64,000 bases of DNA from Massospora cicadina (taxonomy: Eukaryota; Entomophthoromycota; Entomophthoromycetes; Entomophthorales; Entomophthoraceae), in NCBI GenBank assembly GCA_022478985.1, contig JAKSZP010009260.1, positions 1 to 64,000 of the forward strand. The letters are read 5' to 3'. How positions within the stretch are numbered: the stretch's first letter is position 1; each line of letters opens with the position of its first letter. The notes beneath the pieces are model-generated. The model was not told the origin of the DNA. It did not search any database and saw nothing but the letters and a program-made list of their open reading frames with translations. Position numbers and translations under genes: made by a program. Below are positions 1 through 11,046 of this stretch, piece by piece.

Positions 1-432
1 TTTAGCTGAAGCCAAAGTTCAGGGAGATTTTCCCTATTAGCCCAATACCACACTCTTAGTCTTGCCCCATTGCTGAAGCCCTCTGTGGATGTTCCCCTAC
101 CTTCCTGTTTTTAGGAGTTTGAACCATCATTGATGCGGCTTCAGCCAATGTACTACCAGCTCATTCAGAGTTTGATTGCGAGTTCTAATTCACCGTTGAT
201 CTGGTGCATATATCTTCCCCGATTTATACATTGACTGTACAGGAGGAAGCAACCTTAGATATGTGGCTAAGGAGCAGTTAGTTAAAGACACAATTTTTCA
301 GCAAACCTCCCCTATATGTTCCCCACTTCTTTTTGTAGAGAAGACTGATGGTACCTTACACCCAAGCGTAGATTATGGAATCTCAACAACGTCACAGTAA
401 CAGACTTGCATCACATCTCACCGGAATAACAG
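1..432 (+). pseudogene. A2 pol, protease-RT linker and RT start (broken)
   Basis: This is the left part of the A2 polyprotein gene. By similarity to A1 (about 11,480-11,890) it covers the linker after the protease and the first RT block, including the stretch corresponding to the A1 words [11 protein letters not shown] and NLNNV. The reading frame is interrupted by small indels and stop codons. It ends abruptly at 432, where the B LTR starts with TGTAAAA. The product would be the fingers part of a Ty3-type reverse transcriptase. No function is retained. Confidence 0.8.
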
Positions 433-1578
433 TGTAAAATTTTACTTAGGATTGATTATCGGTCATCAACCCAGTAACCTTTTTACTGCACAGGTTTGAT
501 TTCCTCATGCACTTTGTCACATTGTATAGAATGTATTAATCGATAATAGTATGGAGACTATTATCCATAGTTGATATTGAACTATTATTAGGCCCAACGC
601 TTTGGCCAGTACTTCCAATTATATACTCTGTAAGTTGTACTCGTAGGGATTAATTCCTTATATTCTTGTCCACCTAATCTTTAAGATACCCCAGTGACAG
701 TCTCTCTCAGCCTAACACACAGTCAACAGCTATCCCTGATTGTGGTTCTTTTGTCTCTAGATCCCCACTCGGATCTTTACTCTTCTCTCTGAGAGTCTTC
801 CAATTATGCCTTCTGCAATAATATCCTTGAGATGGAATGACACAATAGAAACTGATAGTCTAACTATACACCAAATATACAATATTACTGTAGATTATAA
901 TAATAACGTTGATAAAAATAATGTTAATAATGTTTTTTTATTTATAATAAATCCTAGGGAATTATATAGTAGGGATTCAGCTGTCTAACCCTCAGTTGAC
1001 ACCTCTTCAATAAAATAGCAGCCGTTGCCATTGAATCACCCTTCCTTGTCTCAGCAGCAATGGTCTTCCCCATCCTGGCTAGGATTCCATCATTGGACAT
1101 CCTCAAGACCTCAAACAGAAAGAGTCAAAAATGTGTCCCTAACGTTTTCCTCTCCAATCTAAGTGAACCAACCATAATTGGCTAGCGACCTGCTTAGGTA
1201 ATGGGACTTATTACCCATTATGGCAGGTCACTTCACCAACCAATTATTTGCTAGTTTCAGGCGGCATCACTCACTTCTCAACTCACTATTCATTCCCAAT
1301 CAGTCAGTGATGAAACCCGACCAATCCCAATTGGTACACATGATATTAATCACTATCAGATGCCCCTATTTCTTCAGCCACTCTGCCCAATGAGATATTA
1401 GGTATTCATCTGGCTCAATCCTTGAAGGTTATGGCCAGGTGAATATCCCAAAATCCCCCAAACGTAATTTCTCCAAAACTTGGGCCAACTGATTTCTGAT
1501 TCACTTCACCTTAGGGAATTTTCCCCTAGCGATACCAGGTAATCTAGCAGGCTGGGAATATGGGCAAAAATCCTAACA
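433..1578 (-). repeat. 3' LTR of element B
   Basis: This 1,146-bp LTR pairs with 15,562-16,705, and a solo copy lies at 46,450-47,609. Its ends are TGTAAAA and TAACA on the + strand, so TG...CA is satisfied. By hand alignment the first 395 bp (U5 end in element orientation) differ from the partner at about 40 positions. The remaining 750 bp differ at only about 28. It contains an AT-rich stretch near 890-950. ORFs within it are not conserved between copies. Confidence 0.85.
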
Positions 1579-1597
1579 CATCCCACTCTTTCCTAGA
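1579..1597 (-). other. Polypurine tract of element B
   Basis: Read on the minus strand, the 19 bases directly before the LTR are mostly purine (AGGAAAGAGTGGGATG). This is where plus-strand DNA priming is expected for a minus-strand element, and it supports the assigned orientation. Confidence 0.55.
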
Positions 1598-2122
1598 TTT
1601 CCAGAAAGAAAAGGACCGGGGCATGATAACACTGCTTCAAACACCTGGTCAAATACTTCATTGGTTGGAAGCGGAGTGCACTCATCAATACTCAATACTT
1701 CTCAGGACAACCTTCAGTATATGGCATTCTTTCTCTTCCTCCTTGCTACCACCTTCTCAGAGCGCAGTCCCCATGACCTTCTGCCACGCCGTGCTGATTG
1801 ATTTACTTGTGACAATATCAGTCCCAGGATCCAGTTTTCCCCCATCAGGGTATATGACCCACTATCATATTCAGGATTCTTGGTCCAGCATCCTTGAATT
1901 CCTGATTTTCTCTTCACCCTAGACAGGAGACCCTTACTGTTGATATTCATTATATGGCTTAATTAAGAACTTATTTCTAATCGCCCTTGTTATTTTGCTC
2001 ATAACCTCTTGGCTTTAAGTCATTATTAATTCTTCCCTTGAAAAACTTATCTCATTAATTTTGAGATTAATTTCCTTGAAATTGGAGCCTAATGGATTAT
2101 AGATTGCATGATATCAACTTCT

Positions 2123-2130
2123 ATATAAGT
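2123..2130 (+). promoter_or_regulatory. TATA-like box before the antisense frame of B
   Basis: TATATAAG lies about 29 bases before the first ATG (2,159) of the open frame on the + strand. The spacing suits an RNA polymerase II core promoter. Only the motif and its position support this, and the region is AT-rich enough for chance occurrence. Confidence 0.35.
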
Positions 2131-2158
2131 CTGATATCCCCCCTCTCATCCAGCTCAT

Positions 2159-3333
2159 ATGTTGAACTCTGAATCTTGCTACCAGCAGCTCCTCAATAGT
2201 CTGTCTGATTTAGACCTCCGTCTCTTCCAGCTTATGAGTCAGGATGCTTGATGGAACCTCTTTTATGGTCCTTCCATGACTCATACGCCTAGTCTGGCGC
2301 AAGCAGCTAGTCCTTCCATCAATCCAATGGAAATGGTAGCTAATCCCTCCAAAACCAGGCTGGCCATCATTTCTAACAACTCTCAGCTGACTCTTCCCTT
2401 GCAGTTGATTCCAGAGTTGGACTTCAAAACCCTCCTGGATTCAGCTCCTTTTGCTGATGCTCCAAACATTATTGTAGATGCACTGGAGATATTGTCAGTT
2501 GCTCTGGATTGTTAATTCCTGGCTGGGTCAGACCTGCTCCCTGAGTTCCTCTTCTGACTTGGTCAATTTTACAAACCCGCTGTACTGGTTTCTGAGCTCT
2601 CAATTGGTAACAGCATACACTTCGAGCTCCCCTATGCTGAACTCTGGGCCCAAGTCACTGAGGCTTTGACATTAGCACTAAATCCCTCTGATCTCGAAAC
2701 CTTCTGGATCAGGATACTGCCGCTTATGCTCTTCACTTTGCTGGCCAAGTTCTTCGAAGTTGGTCTATGAAGCTTCCAGCCCCGCCTGGATTCCACCAGT
2801 CATTCAGCTTTAGCTTCCATGAAGCCCGTAGTCGCCATTTGCAGGATGCAATCCTCTCTCTGCACAACTACCTCTTCTCCAGAGCTTCCCATTGGTATCT
2901 TCCATTGATGGCATTAATAGGGGGCATGATTCAGCAACCTCCATTGAGTATTCCTTCTTCATTGCTGGCCCACATGTCTGGTGTCCTTGATGAAGCCTGT
3001 CGGCAGGCGCTCAAGACAAATCTTCCAGCTCCAGTGCCTTATTGGGATTACTTGGAGTTATTTGCCAATTGCCTCTTTCTTAACTGCTGCTTTCCTCCCC
3101 GCTCCAGGGTTTTGCAATTGGCATCTTCCAACATTTCAATTTCCCTTCCCCTAGTCGCTTTTTCTCAGGGCTTGGCATCCACTCAATGAATGTGGTTTCA
3201 TGTAGGTCTCTCTCTTGCAAGCATCCAATTTCATATCGATTTTGACAGGCTGTTTATTCCTACCATGATCCATCCTCCCTCCCTCAAGAGGCGACATAGG
3301 CGGAATCATCCTCATACTGAGGACAATCAATAA
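2159..3333 (+). pseudogene. Antisense open frame between pol and 3' LTR of B, unknown product
   Basis: I do not recognise this protein. On the + strand, opposite to B gag-pol, a coding-like stretch runs from ATG 2,159. Frame 2 is open to 2,515 apart from one TGA at 2,249, and continues in the same frame past TAA 2,513 to about 2,766. Frame 1 then takes over from 2,767 to 3,333 with one TGA at 3,187. The composite is about 390 codons. The middle holds a hydrophobic, helix-like block (about 2,690-2,760, LPLMLFTLLAKFF). The end is basic (KRRHRRNH). A TATA-like box precedes it, and AATAAA at 3,329 overlaps the final TAA. Antisense frames at this position are known in some large plant Ty3 elements. 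It could equally be a captured host fragment or a separate inserted element. It is broken in this copy. Confidence 0.4.
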
Positions 3334-3334
3334 A
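3329..3334 (+). promoter_or_regulatory. AATAAA polyadenylation-type signal
   Basis: AATAAA overlaps the terminal TAA of the antisense frame and is followed by A-rich sequence. It fits a 3' end for a + strand transcript but is a common hexamer. Confidence 0.35.
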
Positions 3335-3440
3335 AGTAAAAATTCTAAAAATATATTGACTTTTTTATCTATGCATTTTTAAAAAAATTTTTTTCCCAAT
3401 ATTTTTAATCAATTTTTTATCTTTATTCTTCTTTTCCCTA

Positions 3441-3600
3441 TGGGACTTGACCTTGTTTCAATTCAGTGGTCCATCTTTTTTCCCCAAACTGGGTCCTGGG
3501 TACTTAAACCTGCCAGTTTTTTATGGTTCAGAGGTCCTTTTTTCGGACTTAACCATCTAGATTAGTTCAGAGGTCCTTTTTTTTGGACTTGACCTAATCA
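3441..3600. repeat. Short imperfect tandem repeat in B
   Basis: Three copies of a roughly 40-bp pattern follow one another: a TTCAG(A)GGTCC core, a T-run, then GGACTTGACC or CGGACTTAACC. They lie just downstream (element sense) of the integrase end, in the untranslated stretch between pol and the antisense frame. Confidence 0.6.
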
Positions 3601-3649
3601 TCAGGACATGACCAACTTAATGGTTCATTAATCCTTTGGGAACTCTTTT

Positions 3650-4850
3650 ATTTTTTTCTCGATCCAATGCTTTAGATACTTAGCATGGACTCGATTTACA
3701 ATTCTTCCATCCAAGAGATTCTTAATGGAGTAAGCATCAGTCGCCGTCTTGGCGATTACTTCAAACACAGATGACCACAACACATTTAATTTGTTTCTTC
3801 ATCTGAAACCATGCATATTACAATAGGCGACTCTTTCCCCTATTTGATATTCTTCTAATGCCAGTCAGTTTTTGCCATCTGTCAATTTCGCTTGTAACCT
3901 TTTCTTTAAGGTTGTATTGAATGCTTGCAATTGCATATCAATCAGGATAATCCTCAGTTGGTTCAAGTATTGCTCAGTACTCATCCCTGACATAGGTTCC
4001 ACCACCAAATATAATATTGGTGGCAACGCGGCATTCCTTCCATATAGTGATTAAAACGGCATCTTTCCCATCGCTGTATGGTGACTAATGTTTTAAGCGA
4101 ATGTCACCAAACTCAGGTATGTTTCCCGCACGGAAGTTCTTCCTATGACTAGCTTCCTCAGCATCGTGTCCAGTGTCCCATTGACCCATTCTACCAGTCC
4201 GTTCATCTCCAGCCAGTATGGTACTGACATGACTCCTCAGATCCCCATTATTTTGTTTAGCCTCAGGATCATATGAGATGTGAAGTTGGTCCCATTGTCA
4301 CTCAGTAGGACTTTCAGAAATCTATGCCGGTATACTACTTGATCCAAGATGTATCTCGCAGTACTGGTAGCATCTACTCTGGATAGGGCTTTCGTTTTGA
4401 CCCATCTAATTAGATGGTCGATGGCTACTATGATGTACTTAACTCCCCTTGTGCTCATCGCTAGTGGTCCTATCACATTGATGGGCACCATGTGCCAGGA
4501 GAATCAGGGTGGACCAGTCAGTTTCAAGTTGTATTCTTGTGTGGTTTGTGCAGCTGACACTCTACACAAAAATCCAGATGATCCGCAACATCATAATTGA
4601 TTGATTCCCAGTAATAATACTGGTGAATATGGTCAGTTGTTTTCCTCAGGTCTCCATGCCTGACAACCTTGTGAGCTGCTTGTACTATTGCTGCTCTTTC
4701 TGATAGTTTTGGGAATAATAGCAGCTTCCCATTGATTATCTTGAATAACTGTCCATCCATAGTCTTGGTGTTTTCCATTGCTTTTTGAAGTGCACCTTGG
4801 ATTTCTCGAGGCTCATCCTCAATTCTTCCTTTGACCATTCTCTGGAATAG
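3650..4850 (-). pseudogene. Element B integrase (broken)
   Basis: This is a Ty3/gypsy integrase without chromodomain, which would join element cDNA to host DNA. The H2C2 zinc domain is visible at about 4,540-4,690 (HKVVRH followed downstream by CVEC). The catalytic core at 4,237-4,491 has INVIGPL where the first catalytic Asp is expected (Asp to Asn) and keeps the second Asp in SDNGTNFTS. The third acidic residue is present in GLVEWVNGTL near 4,190. The C-terminal domain reads on to about 3,660 (IKNLLDGRIVNRVHAKYL). Stops and frameshifts separate these blocks. Confidence 0.8.
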
Positions 4851-5540
4851 CTCATCCGCCTGTGGGGTATACCAACTGGACCATTGGCAAACGCGATAAA
4901 CCATCTGCATTCTGATGAGAAGCCCCCCACTCGGTGGACTATCTCATAACTGTAAGCCTGAAGCTTAAGCACCCATCGGGCCATTTGTCCTTCCGGTTCC
5001 CTTAGATTGTGCAGCCAAAGCAGCGAAGAGTGGTCTGTCAACACTTTGAAGTGCGTTTCATGGACATACACCTGAAACTGCTTACATGCATAAATGACTG
5101 CAAGGCATTCATGCTCAGTCACGGTGTAGTTCCTATCAGCAGCTGAAAGTGTCCAGCTCACATATGCCACCGGATGCTCATCCCCAAGTTTGTCTACTTG
5201 GCTCAGTACAGCTGATCGCCATCAATGAAGCATTGGTTTGAATGATAAACTCTATCAAGATTTGGATAATTCAGAATCGGCGAATTTATCAAATACTGGC
5301 GTAACTCATTGAAGGAGTCTGGGCCTCTTCATTCCATATGAATCCTTTTTTTGGATCCTTTAATAAATGAAATAAAGGCTCAGCTATTTGGGCGAAGTCT
5401 TGAATAAATCTTCTATAGTATCCGACCACCCCAAGGAATACTTGGATGTCTTGGACACTCTTCAGTACGGCCATACGTTCTATAGCTGCTATCTTCTGGG
5501 TTTGTGACTGCAATCCGCTTGAGTTGATCAAAAATCCCGG
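4851..5540 (-). pseudogene. Element B RT thumb and RNase H (broken)
   Basis: Reading leftward from 5,531, the RT connection block FLGVVGYYRRFIQDFA is followed by the RNase H region, which would remove RNA from the RNA-DNA hybrid. The acidic motifs TEHECLAVIYA and LTDHSSLLWL are clear at about 4,990-5,120. The first catalytic Asp region near 5,230 is disrupted by a frame change. A second frame change splits the RNase H end near 4,920. Confidence 0.8.
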
Positions 5541-5587
5541 GTATTCAAACTCTTTCTTGAGAAAGTGGCACTTCCTTGTCTTGATCT

Positions 5588-6331
5588 TCAGGTTAGCCGC
5601 AGACAGTAACTTAAAAACTTCTTAAAGTGGTGCAGGTGATCAGAAAACGTTCTACTGAACACATTGATATTATCCAGATATACCAGGATGCATGACAACT
5701 TCAGGTCGCTTAATATCATGTCCATGGCCCTCTGGAATGTCACGGGCACATTGCAGAGACCCTGGGGCATCCTCATTGGCTGGTATAGCCCCTGCGTGGT
5801 AATAATCGCGCATTTTTCTTGGTCTTCTTATGGCAAGTTGATCTGCCAGTATCCCGAGATTAGATCCATTGCAGTTAAATACTTCGCTTCTCCTAATTGA
5901 TCTAGCGCGTCATTGATCCTCAGTAGGGGATATGGATCCTTCTTCATAATTTTATTCAGCCTACAGTAGTCAATCACCACCCAGTTCGATCCATCCTTCT
6001 TCTTCATGATCATAATCAGACTTGCACAGGGACTTGATGATGGAACTAGAAGCCCATGCTTCACTAGTTTGCTGATCTCATCCTCCACTACCACTTCAGC
6101 AGCTTTCAATTTTTGGATTGGTCTCATTCTTATCAGTAGATTTTCCCTGGTGTCAACCTTGTGAATTAAATCTTGTGCGCATCCCAAATTGTGGTTGTCC
6201 TGAGCAAACACTTCCCAATATTTCTCAAATAATTCGAGCACCTCCTCCTGCTGGCCTTCTGGCAGAACAGTGAGCTGCTCCCGATCAACCAATAGGCTGA
6301 TGCTTTTGGCTACCCCAGCTAGTAATCCCAT
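5588..6331 (-). pseudogene. Element B reverse transcriptase, active site mutated
   Basis: Two adjoining frames give a nearly complete Ty3 RT palm and fingers. Landmarks are IMKKKDGSNWVVIDYCRLN, the LTAMDLISGYWQI block that carries the first catalytic Asp, MPQGLCNVPVTFQRAM, and the metal-binding box. That box reads YLDN instead of YLDD (codons GAT AAT), so the second Asp of the pair is lost. A frame break lies near 5,780-5,830. The lost Asp together with the frame breaks makes an active enzyme unlikely. Confidence 0.88.
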
Positions 6332-6386
6332 TTCATTGAGAGACCCAAAATTGTGGAATCATCTCAATTAGGCTGTCAAGATCAAA

Positions 6387-7135
6387 TTAATAAACGCGAT
6401 GATCTGATTCCTCTTTCTTCATCAGTTTTTCGCTCAAATTTTCCAGGAGAACTCGTATTTCTCCATGGCTTGGCATTATTATCCTAGGAGCCACCCATGG
6501 CTCCACTATGGACTTCATCCAGGGGCTTCCGACTTCCCCATACAACAGTTCTGGAATATCCAAAGTCAACCCTGTGTTGACTATTATCTGCGATCTGGCT
6601 GGTATGGTCCTTTCTTTCTTGATCCTTAATGAAATTCCCCAGTTTTCTAGGATTTCTGCCGGCATCTTGCGTCACTTCCTAACAACTAATTGTTATTGAA
6701 TTGGTACAATGCCATCATTGTATATCAGATTAATGAAGTTGTTTCTCCAATTCACCGGAGCTTCATCATCCTTCTGGTATACCAATGGTAACATCTGACC
6801 CAGGATGGTCAACGTATTATCCTCAAAGTTACATTTAACTCCATACTTCCATAGGAACTCCATTCTTATCAGGATATAGTAGTTTAGGTTCACCAAAACT
6901 ATTGCTGGCACAGATACCACCACGACCTGAATTGTAGTGGCAGCGCACTATACACTCCACAGGAAATGGTGGTGTTCATCCCAGCTGTTCCATATTCTCT
7001 CTTGTGTTCCAAGTCTGGGGAGATCTTCATCCTCTTCACCAGCTTGGTTGACACAATATTGATAGGCACTCCGCTGTCGACAATCACCCTCACCCTTACT
7101 TGATTCACTTGAATATCTATATATGTACACTTGGA
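6387..7135 (-). pseudogene. Element B protease and protease-RT linker
   Basis: The aspartic protease motif VIVDSGVPINIVS lies near 7,070, and its catalytic Asp is intact (DSG form). The fold continues with VSVPAIVLVNLNYYIL across a frameshift at about 6,910. A long linker (6,387-6,665) follows, before the RT. The same order and very similar wording occur in element C2 (KLVKRIKL, NLSYDLLLG), so B and C2 are sister lineages. Confidence 0.8.
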
Positions 7136-8767
7136 GTATTGTAATATAGTATATTTACTGAGTGAATGGCGGAGTTATTAGTCAAATTTAGGGTGTGAAT
7201 AATCTGCGCTGAAAATTCAGGAAATTATTCCTTTATCACGCCGAGGGGTATTAACAGATTGGTCTCATCTAAACGGATGTCTGATAACTCATCAGGATTC
7301 TTGGTGGTTCGAATCCTCTCCACCAGTTGTCAGGCGTATGGCTGAGCAACTTCCTGAATTATCTCAGGGTCAAACTTCTTCACCCCCAGCTCTGGTCACG
7401 GCATTCACATCCATGTTGACCAATTGATATAGCTGATCCTGCTCATTGTCTATGAACAGAACACTAATGTCTATTTTTCGTTCATGATATTGGGAGGAAC
7501 AGGTTTCTCCGCCACCCTAAACTGTTCCTTATCTAGGCAGCGGGCCCTTTTCACAAATCTTTGGCAACTGCTGTCTCTTTAACCTGGACCACATTAATCT
7601 GATCCTTTGGTTTTTGCAGTGTACAGCGAAATGTCCTTTCCCACCACACTAATAGCAGACCTTCTCTTTTTTGCTTAACCGTCTGAATTATTTGGGCTTA
7701 TTTCCTGGCACAGTTCAGTTGGTAGCCTCTTTTGCTCCTTCATTTCCCTTCATGGGATTCGGATTTCAGATCAGATTAGACTTGAAGCTTCTATTCAGGG
7801 CATCAAACGTCGCTCCCAAAATCTTCAGGTTGTCTACCATTTGCAAGGTAGTTATCTCCATCACAAATACAGAAGACATCATTCAATGCAAATTGCGATA
7901 GGGCCAAAGGGCCACTTGCAAAGTGATTCTAGCATCAAAGTCATCTAACACTTTCACTCCAGCCAGGATCTGCGACTCCAGGTAAAATTGATCCATGAAG
8001 CTAGCAAGAGACTCATCTTTATGGATTTAAATTCCCATAAATTCTTGCTTGCGTTTTGACATGCAGGTTGGACTCACAAACTCCTTTATTATGGAGACCT
8101 TTGCCTCAGCATACGACCAGCTGTCCCCCTCCAAGTGGGGTAACACTAGGTTCTGACAGTCAGTGTCCAGGAAGTTCATGACCGTCAATGCCTTTTGACG
8201 ATCCACATATCCATTCATAGTCATGTCAAACAGTTGGAAAAATGCTGGGGTGTTATCCCAATGGAATGTAGGCAATTTTGGCATTGCTCTAAATTCCTCC
8301 GAGTCATTTCAGGCTGATTCTCTTAGTTTAGTTACTCAGCTAACTTGTGGAGTGACTTTGAGCATCATCTCCAAAATGGCATTAAAGGCGGGTGGCATAT
8401 TTATTGGGTATTTGTCTTCCTAAGTATTGTGTGAGGTCTTCTCTCTTCAGCATCGGTGGCATATTTGGGCTCACAAGTACATCTGTGAACTTTTAAGTCC
8501 TTCACTTCTTTTATCAATTTCTCAATATCTGCACCAAACTTTCTTAAATGAATACGATCTGCTTCTCGCTCTCTTTTAGGAATAGAACATCTCAAACAAG
8601 GTCTTCTTCTTCTTCTTTAACAAGTTTACTTTGCCAAGCAACTCATTCCCAAAGTTGACTACATTTTCTACTCCTTCCTCCACCTTGATGACTCATTCTT
8701 CTAAGGCCGCGAACTCCCAATGGTCCACTGAGTTTAAGGCATTCTGATTAACAGTGGCGATCTCAGT
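7136..8767 (-). pseudogene. Element B gag (broken)
   Basis: The capsid core is at 8,027-8,284 (minus), with FFQLFDMTMNGYVDRQKA and the typical KEFVSPTCMSKRKQEF block. A CX2CX4HX4C zinc knuckle can be read at 7,616-7,657 (first Cys codon at 7,655-7,657), interrupted by a stop in the position that is usually aromatic. A basic, coiled-coil-like segment at 8,401-8,595 (REREADRIHLRKF...EKLIKEVKDLK) precedes the capsid. The true start codon is not identifiable because A1 is inserted at 8,768. Confidence 0.7.
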
Positions 8768-9202
8768 CCACATGTCATAGTTGGATGACATTATAGTAGG
8801 AACAGATGCTAGAGATAAGGCTGGGCGACAGGAGGCCCTGAAGGTGAAACTTAAGGCTCTTCATGACCTGAAACACACCTTAGATCAACGCTGGGTGCAA
8901 GCCAAGCATGCCCAGGTTGAGGCTAATGGGGTGCAAAACGCCCAGCCTCTTATCTCGGCTCAGGCCCTAAAACGAACAATTTATGTTATAAACAAAGATG
9001 GTTCAATTCTCTTGGTTGGAGAGCAAGGGTTTGAGTCCCGCTCTGGCTATGAAATTTTAAGCTCAGGTAAAATATGGCTTCAATCAATTACTCGAGTGAA
9101 GGCACTTTCAGTGTATTTTACTAAAACGGATGGAAGCATCTGTTTATTGGAGCGTCAAGGCTTGGGCGCACTTCTGCAGAACCTGAATTTCCTCGGCCCA
9201 CT

Positions 9203-9210
9203 TTAAATAT
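9203..9210 (+). promoter_or_regulatory. TATA-like box in A1 LTR
   Basis: TTAAATAT lies about 27 bases before GTTGGTCAACT (9,234). The equivalent place in A2 reads TTTATATATG and in A3 TTAAAATATG, so a TATA-like element is conserved at this position across divergent copies. Confidence 0.55.
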
Positions 9211-9233
9211 GTTTTTTGCGACCAACATTCCTT

Positions 9234-9244
9234 GTTGGTCAACT
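9234..9244 (+). promoter_or_regulatory. Predicted 5' end of the A transcript / self-primer
   Basis: GTTGGTCAACT is identical in both A1 LTRs (again at 15,051-15,061). It is the exact complement of the 11 bases found 2 nt inside the 5' LTR of A3 (26,270-26,280). Fission yeast Tf1 primes reverse transcription by folding the first 11 nt of its RNA onto such a site. The position about 27 bp after a TATA box fits. A GACCAAC/GTTGGTC inverted repeat overlaps it (9,220-9,240), so part of the complementarity is also local. Confidence 0.5.
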
Positions 9245-9311
9245 TTTCTTAAATAAAATATACCCATTTTTTTATGTTTTACTTATGGTTCCTTGGGCTA
9301 ACCTGGTGGCG

Positions 9312-9329
9312 GACCTCTTTGGGGAGGTC
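9312..9329. other. Conserved LTR hairpin GACCTC-N6-GAGGTC
   Basis: A 6-bp perfect stem with a 6-nt loop (TTTGGG) lies downstream of AATAAA. It recurs in the A1 3' LTR (15,129-15,146), in A3 (26,632-26,649) and in A5 (45,811-45,828, with a different loop). A2 and A4 carry it with single stem mismatches. Stem conservation with varying loops suggests an RNA or DNA structure. Confidence 0.6.
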
Positions 9330-9668
9330 TCCAACTATGTGGGCCACTACCTTCTATCGCAATTTACCAAAATCCCAGGTGCTCCCTTGGGTCGCCCAGG
9401 TCCCCTCCAGATCGAGGCATCCAAGCTCCCTGACGCCAAGTTACACTTATATGGACTCCCCTCTGGGGTCCACTCAAGTTGTTATGTTTCTATCTTACCT
9501 GGTCTTATATGTTGCGTTCTACACCCTGGCCTGGGGTACCTTTGGCACAGGCACCATTTAAGTTGTCTTCTTACCCTTTTTCTTAACGGCTAGTTCCCTA
9601 GCAATGTGAGTTTGCATCTCACATCACCTTGCTGGGAACGAGAGAGTTACAGACACTCTCTTGACATT

Positions 9669-9679
9669 AGTCAACCAAC
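9669..9679 (+). other. Putative self-priming binding site of A1
   Basis: Directly after the 5' LTR comes TT AGTCAACCAAC. It lacks the TGG start of a tRNA-primed site. It matches the A3 site AGTTGACCAAC except at two positions, and the A3 form is the exact complement of the predicted A transcript start. Confidence 0.45.
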
Positions 9680-9765
9680 CCTTTTATTATACATGAATAA
9701 GACTCATCCGTGTGGGACTTTCATTATTAGTAAATTGGGTGCGCTGGCCATTTGTCACTGCCACG

Positions 9766-11046
9766 ATGGTGCTCACCACAGTTTTCTTGTTTAGTTTTGT
9801 ATTGGTGCATCTTGGCGTTATTCTTGCAACTACCAATTGGGAAGTGACCACCCTTCCTGCTCATACCTGGTGGTCTCAGACTTTTTGTGATCCTAATATC
9901 GTGATTCCCCACCTTTCTCCCAAGATATACTCAGAAATTCATCAGGCCTTAGCTTCCCTGGAGCCAAAACCCTCGTTAGGAAAAAACAATTCATCTAGTT
10001 CCCGTCCACTTTTGCGAGGAGTGGATCTATTGTCCCAGTTGTCTCCCGAGGCGGGTGACTGGGTTTTTGCGGTACTCCACACACAGCCGCTTTTGTGGCA
10101 AGCAATAGGGGGCTTGGAACAGGTCTTGGAGCAGAATTGACCTGATGAAGCATCCTTCCATTTCTTCTTTGAGTTCTTAACTCTGCATCAAGCAGGTTGT
10201 CCGATGAAAGTATACTTGAGTGAATTCTGCAAAAAAGCCCAGGCTTTGCCATTAACTGATGAAGTTAAAACGTCATTTCTCCATTTGACCTTGGACATAT
10301 CAATGTGAAGCTCCCCGATTTGGCAGTTGCCTCCTTCCAAATTTTATCATCTTGTCAAAACCCTTTGGGGTAGTTTCTCCACCCCAACCTGAAAGGGGCC
10401 AGGTAATTTGGCCGTCATCAGATCAAATCATATAAATATGGAAGCTGAGAAGTCTCGCGCGCCTCTGGAAATGAGGGAATTTTATCCTTCTAATTCTTCT
10501 ACTTCTTCTAAATTCAGAAATGTACAGGGGTCTAGACCCGAGAAGGAAGTAAAGGTTTCAGATGATTCTGCCACGATGATGTCACCCATGGTCATCCCTA
10601 TAAATAGTGCTTCTGCAACTAGTGATTTTTCCTTGAAGCGTGAGATGCTTCCTACTGATTTCCTCCCCATCTCAGCAGAAATCGGGAACATTGAAGGGTC
10701 TGAACCCAAATTTAACAAGAATAATTCCGTTATCATTTTTTCTCCCCAACACGTTTCTGAGGTGCATGCTGAGGCATTGGCTCAGGGCTTGGGGGTGATG
10801 GCCCTAAAAAATGATGCGCACCAAACCCTTGAAATGAGTGGGGGTTTGTTTGAGCTAAAAAACGCGTTTTATAACGTGAGCAATTTATCCAAAAAAAAAC
10901 CTTTTATTTGCTCATATATCTGGATGAGGACTCCATTTCAGTCTACCAGATTACTCGGATATGTGGCCTCAGTAGTAAGAGTGGCCCACTATCCTTCCCC
11001 CTTCTATGATTCCAAAACATACCCTGATGGCTTATTCAAGCCATAG
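9766..11046 (+). pseudogene. A1 gag with hydrophobic N-terminus (four in-frame stops)
   Basis: One frame runs from ATG 9,766 through gag into protease and RT, broken only by TGA 10,138, TGA 10,306, TGA 10,390 and TAG 11,044. TGA 10,390 aligns with a Trp codon (TGG) in A3. The N-terminus is strongly hydrophobic (MVLTTVFLFSFVLVHLGVIL), like a signal anchor, and is followed by a WW-containing segment. A3 and A4 keep a hydrophobic N-terminus in the same place; A4 also keeps the A1 word pattern G-ILAT-NW-VT. The middle (10,440-10,760) is Ser/Pro/Glu-rich and probably disordered. No zinc knuckle was found. The Gag assignment is by position before the protease; family searches are needed to confirm it. 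Confidence 0.65.

Larger units (their letters stand above)
8773..9666 (+). repeat. 5' LTR of A1
   Basis: This 894-bp LTR carries U3 with a long open frame, a TATA-like box (9,203-9,210), a likely transcript start near 9,234, AATAAA at 9,252-9,257, a GACCTC/GAGGTC hairpin at 9,312-9,329 and a GAGAG...CTCTC hairpin just before the end. In this copy the U3 frame has a TAG near its start, unlike the 3' LTR. Confidence 0.93.

Noticed and set aside
1560..1922. 120-codon frame crossing the B LTR border on the + strand
   Set aside because: It overlaps a minus-strand frame, has no recognisable motif, starts inside the LTR, and the second LTR leads into unrelated sequence.
4349..4600. Plus-strand frames inside B pol and gag (also 6,508-6,699 and 7,671-7,901)
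   Set aside because: They lie opposite clear integrase, linker and gag sequence on the minus strand and are shadows of it.
9216..9593. Open frames of 95-127 codons in R/U5 of the A LTRs (also 15,027-15,410 and 26,363-26,854)
   Set aside because: Two frames overlap and neither is conserved in all copies. They cross the hairpin and AATAAA region, so they are more likely structural RNA than protein.
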